A stretch of 62,694 nt of DNA from an uncultured Collinsella sp. Lineage in GTDB: Bacteria; Actinomycetota; Coriobacteriia; Coriobacteriales; Coriobacteriaceae. Position numbers and translations under genes: made by a program. The number at the start of each line of letters is the position of its first letter. Position 1 is the first letter of the stretch. The notes below the pieces were generated by a model, which worked only from the letters and a program-made list of their open reading frames with translations, did not search any database and had not been told where the DNA came from. The DNA lies in NCBI GenBank assembly GCA_900551015.1, contig URUI01000003.1, positions 1 to 62,694 on the forward strand. Reading direction: 5' to 3'. Below are positions 61,070-62,694 of this stretch, one piece after another.

Positions 61070-61693
61070 CTATCGAATGAAGTTGGTCGTTGCGCGATCG
61101 GCTTCGGGTGCGTTGATACCGGCGGCCTGTCCTGCCTCGATACAGCGCAGGAGCCAGGCCATGTTCTTGCCGATGTTTCGCATAGTGGCAAGGCCCTCGG
61201 CGTCCCCATCGGCGTCGCCGGGCACGCGGCCAAACACGTTGTTCCAGTAGGTGGAAGCAACTACGGGCATTTGCTTAATGGTGAAGTACTTGTTGAGCAC
61301 ATCGAACGTGGTCGACGTGCCGCCGCGACGGGCGACGGCGACTGCGGCGCCGGGTTTGTGCTCAAAGGCATGCCCGCCTGCATAGAAGGCGCGATCGAGG
61401 GCCGAGAGGATGCGTCCGCTGGGGTGCGCATAGTAGACGGGTGAGCCAAAGACAAAGCCATCTGCCTGCTCGGCGGCAGCGATGAGCTCGTTCACCACGT
61501 CGTCGTCAAAGGTGCAGCGACCGCAAAGCTTGCTGCACTGGCCGCAACCGATGCAATCGCGAATGGGCTTGGCGCCCAGCTGAAACACCTCGGTATCAAT
61601 GCCTTCGGCATTGAGCTGCTCGGCGACCTCGGCGAGTGCGCGGGCGGTGTTGCCGTTTGCCTTGGGACTGCCATTGACCAAAAGAACCTTCAT
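61070..61693 (-). CDS. NADPH-dependent FMN reductase-like flavoprotein
   Basis: 207 residues. NGSPKANGNT near 8-17 binds FMN phosphate; CIGCGQCSKLCGRC near 48-61 is a cysteine cluster typical of iron-sulfur-flavoprotein-like family members; FGSPVYYAHPSG near 83. ATG 61693 with GGGAG. Likely electron carrier or nitro/quinone reductase. Confidence 0.88.
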   Translation of the reverse strand: MKVLLVNGSPKANGNTARALAEVAEQLNAEGIDTEVFQLGAKPIRDCIGCGQCSKLCGRCTFDDDVVNELIAAAEQADGFVFGSPVYYAHPSGRILSALDRAFYAGGHAFEHKPGAAVAVARRGGTSTTFDVLNKYFTIKQMPVVASTYWNNVFGRVPGDADGDAEGLATMRNIGKNMAWLLRCIEAGQAAGINAPEADRATTNFIR

Positions 61694-61755
61694 CACAAAC
61701 TCCCTCTGTTGTCGGTGACTTCTGCGGAGGATTATCGCACGAGAGGGTAGATGGC

Positions 61756-61800
61756 GTGGGGCGCGATGTGAAACGGCTTGTGTTTCACATCGCGCCCCAC
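61756..61800. terminator. 18-bp perfect hairpin
   Basis: GTGGGGCGCGATGTGAAA (61756-61773) and TTTCACATCGCGCCCCAC (61783-61800), 5 nt after the PAS/GGDEF gene stop on the minus strand. Confidence 0.8.
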
Positions 61801-61804
61801 GACG

Positions 61805-62608
61805 TTAGTCCAGCTTGGTGCCTGGTACTTGCGGCGCCTCTTCAAGCAGCGCTTTGAGCTCGTTCAAAATGGAAACGGGCTGTCGATCGACAGCGTCCAG
61901 ATGAAGCGTGGCCACGCGAATGGGCGGCTGATATTCAAGCGGGCCGATGAGCACGGGGGAACCCAGGAACCGCTCGATTTCGTCTGCGATCGCGTCGGTC
62001 TCTTCGGAATCAAAGTCGTCGAAAAGCGCCACGAACATCGGCCCCGTCGAGCGGAACAGGCGACCCTTGCCGCGCGAGCATTCCATGAGGCAGGCGGCGC
62101 TTTCTGCCAAAACGCGGTCGCCCGCGTCAAAGCCAAAGCGGGCATTGACCTGAGCGATATCGTCGATTTTGATGGCGATCAAACCAGCCTTGCGCGCCAC
62201 GCGACGCATTTCGCCAATGGCGTTGACCAGGGCGTGAATATCGCCCAAGCTGGTCACGGAATCGGTCGTATCTGCCAAGCTTCGGTTGATGATAATGCCC
62301 ACATACATGCCGGGCTCGGTATCGGTGCCGTCTAAGCGGTAGCCCGTGCAGTCGCAAAGCACGTATTTTCCGGTGGCATCCATTACGCGATACTGCATGT
62401 AGTGGAAGTGCCACGTGCCGTTTATCACCATGTCGAGCTCGGCACGTACGTTGTCGCGGTCCTCGGGATGAACGCGGGCGAGCCACATGTCGAGTGAGTT
62501 AAAAGGGTGCTGGGAGGGCAGGTCAAAATCGCGCACGGCGTTAACCGACCATTGCGATTCTCCCGTATCGAGATTGAGGATAAACGGATAGCGCGTCTCG
62601 GAGCTCAT
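61805..62608 (-). CDS. PAS plus degenerate GGDEF domain protein
   Basis: 267 residues from ATG 62608. PAS_3-like part (VHPEDRDNVRAELDMVINGT, YRVMDATGKYVLCDCTG) followed by a GGDEF-fold domain (IKIDDIAQVNARFGFDAGD), whose GGDEF motif is replaced (STGPMFVAL). No cyclase activity expected; may bind nucleotide or protein. The frame is open to the window edge and GTG 62626 is another start; no ribosome binding site is clear, so the start is uncertain. Confidence 0.7.
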   Translation of the reverse strand: MSSETRYPFILNLDTGESQWSVNAVRDFDLPSQHPFNSLDMWLARVHPEDRDNVRAELDMVINGTWHFHYMQYRVMDATGKYVLCDCTGYRLDGTDTEPGMYVGIIINRSLADTTDSVTSLGDIHALVNAIGEMRRVARKAGLIAIKIDDIAQVNARFGFDAGDRVLAESAACLMECSRGKGRLFRSTGPMFVALFDDFDSEETDAIADEIERFLGSPVLIGPLEYQPPIRVATLHLDAVDRQPVSILNELKALLEEAPQVPGTKLD

Positions 62609-62694
62609 GGAGATCGCTTGGAACACCCGATCGTTGCAGGGGGGTGTTCCTATAGTTTTGTCAACTGGGAAATGCTCTCCGTGCGACCGAATCG

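Overview
The window is a 62.7 kb stretch of high-GC bacterial chromosome. It shows short intergenic gaps, AGGAG-type ribosome binding sites and frequent GTG/TTG starts. The protein set (a CD1871A-type CXXC peptide, OFA-type MFS carriers, Orc1/Cdc6-like AAA ATPases, SBP-fused sensor kinases) and the many GTGACAAAGGGACNNTCCC palindromes point to Coriobacteriia, most likely Collinsella or a close relative. This is inferred from gene content; there is no rRNA gene to confirm it. I see no tRNA, rRNA, CRISPR array, phage or complete transposon.

Layout. 1-8.4 kb: a partial GyrB/ParE-type topoisomerase gene, a lipoprotein, then a surface-protein locus (Tat-type signal at one end, LAGTG sortase-like anchor at the other) that is interrupted by one in-frame stop and preceded by a LuxR regulator with a 1-nt frameshift. 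8.6-19.1 kb: stand-alone GMP synthase ATP-pyrophosphatase subunit; a two-component system divergent from a redox operon (CXXC micropeptide, polyferredoxin membrane protein, TlpA lipoprotein); CoA-disulfide reductase with rhodanese domain behind a rhodanese remnant; a fused MacB-like ABC exporter. 19.2-25.3 kb: the most distinctive block, a TetR-family regulator with palindromic operator candidates, an agmatine-deiminase-family enzyme, a divergent transcarbamylase and two close MFS paralogues, which looks like a guanidino-compound catabolic regulon.

25.4-36.8 kb: membrane proteins, a repeat-rich 0.5 kb gap with a 184-nt near-perfect palindrome, Dus, glutaredoxin, an XRE/zinc-ribbon/TipAS regulator, TrmO, a PatB/MalY lyase, a flavin-type oxidoreductase, a hybrid kinase with two solute-binding domains, a K+ channel and a LOG-family protein. 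36.9-49.5 kb: ClC channel, GntR-ABC operon, RF3, a VUT-family transporter behind a preQ1-I-like leader, SDR, Ung, EamA exporter/LysR pair, MATE pump, RlmA and a small membrane protein. 49.6-62.7 kb: RsmJ, a zinc-ribbon protein, GNAT, a TetM-like ribosomal-protection GTPase, two Orc1/Cdc6-like AAA ATPases flanking a class II UvrA, TrmL, a CobW-type GTPase, an ArsC-like protein, a flavodoxin-type reductase and a PAS/degenerate-GGDEF protein.

Two themes run through the window. First, RNA modification and translation genes are frequent (Dus, TrmO, RlmA, RsmJ, TrmL, RF3, a TetM-like GTPase, a probable queuosine-precursor carrier). Second, at least seventeen intergenic hairpins with different stems share a GGGAC core in the loop or at the dyad centre; three of them overlap the stop codon of the neighbouring gene. 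They behave like REP-type repeats rather than ordinary terminators, because U-tracts are missing.
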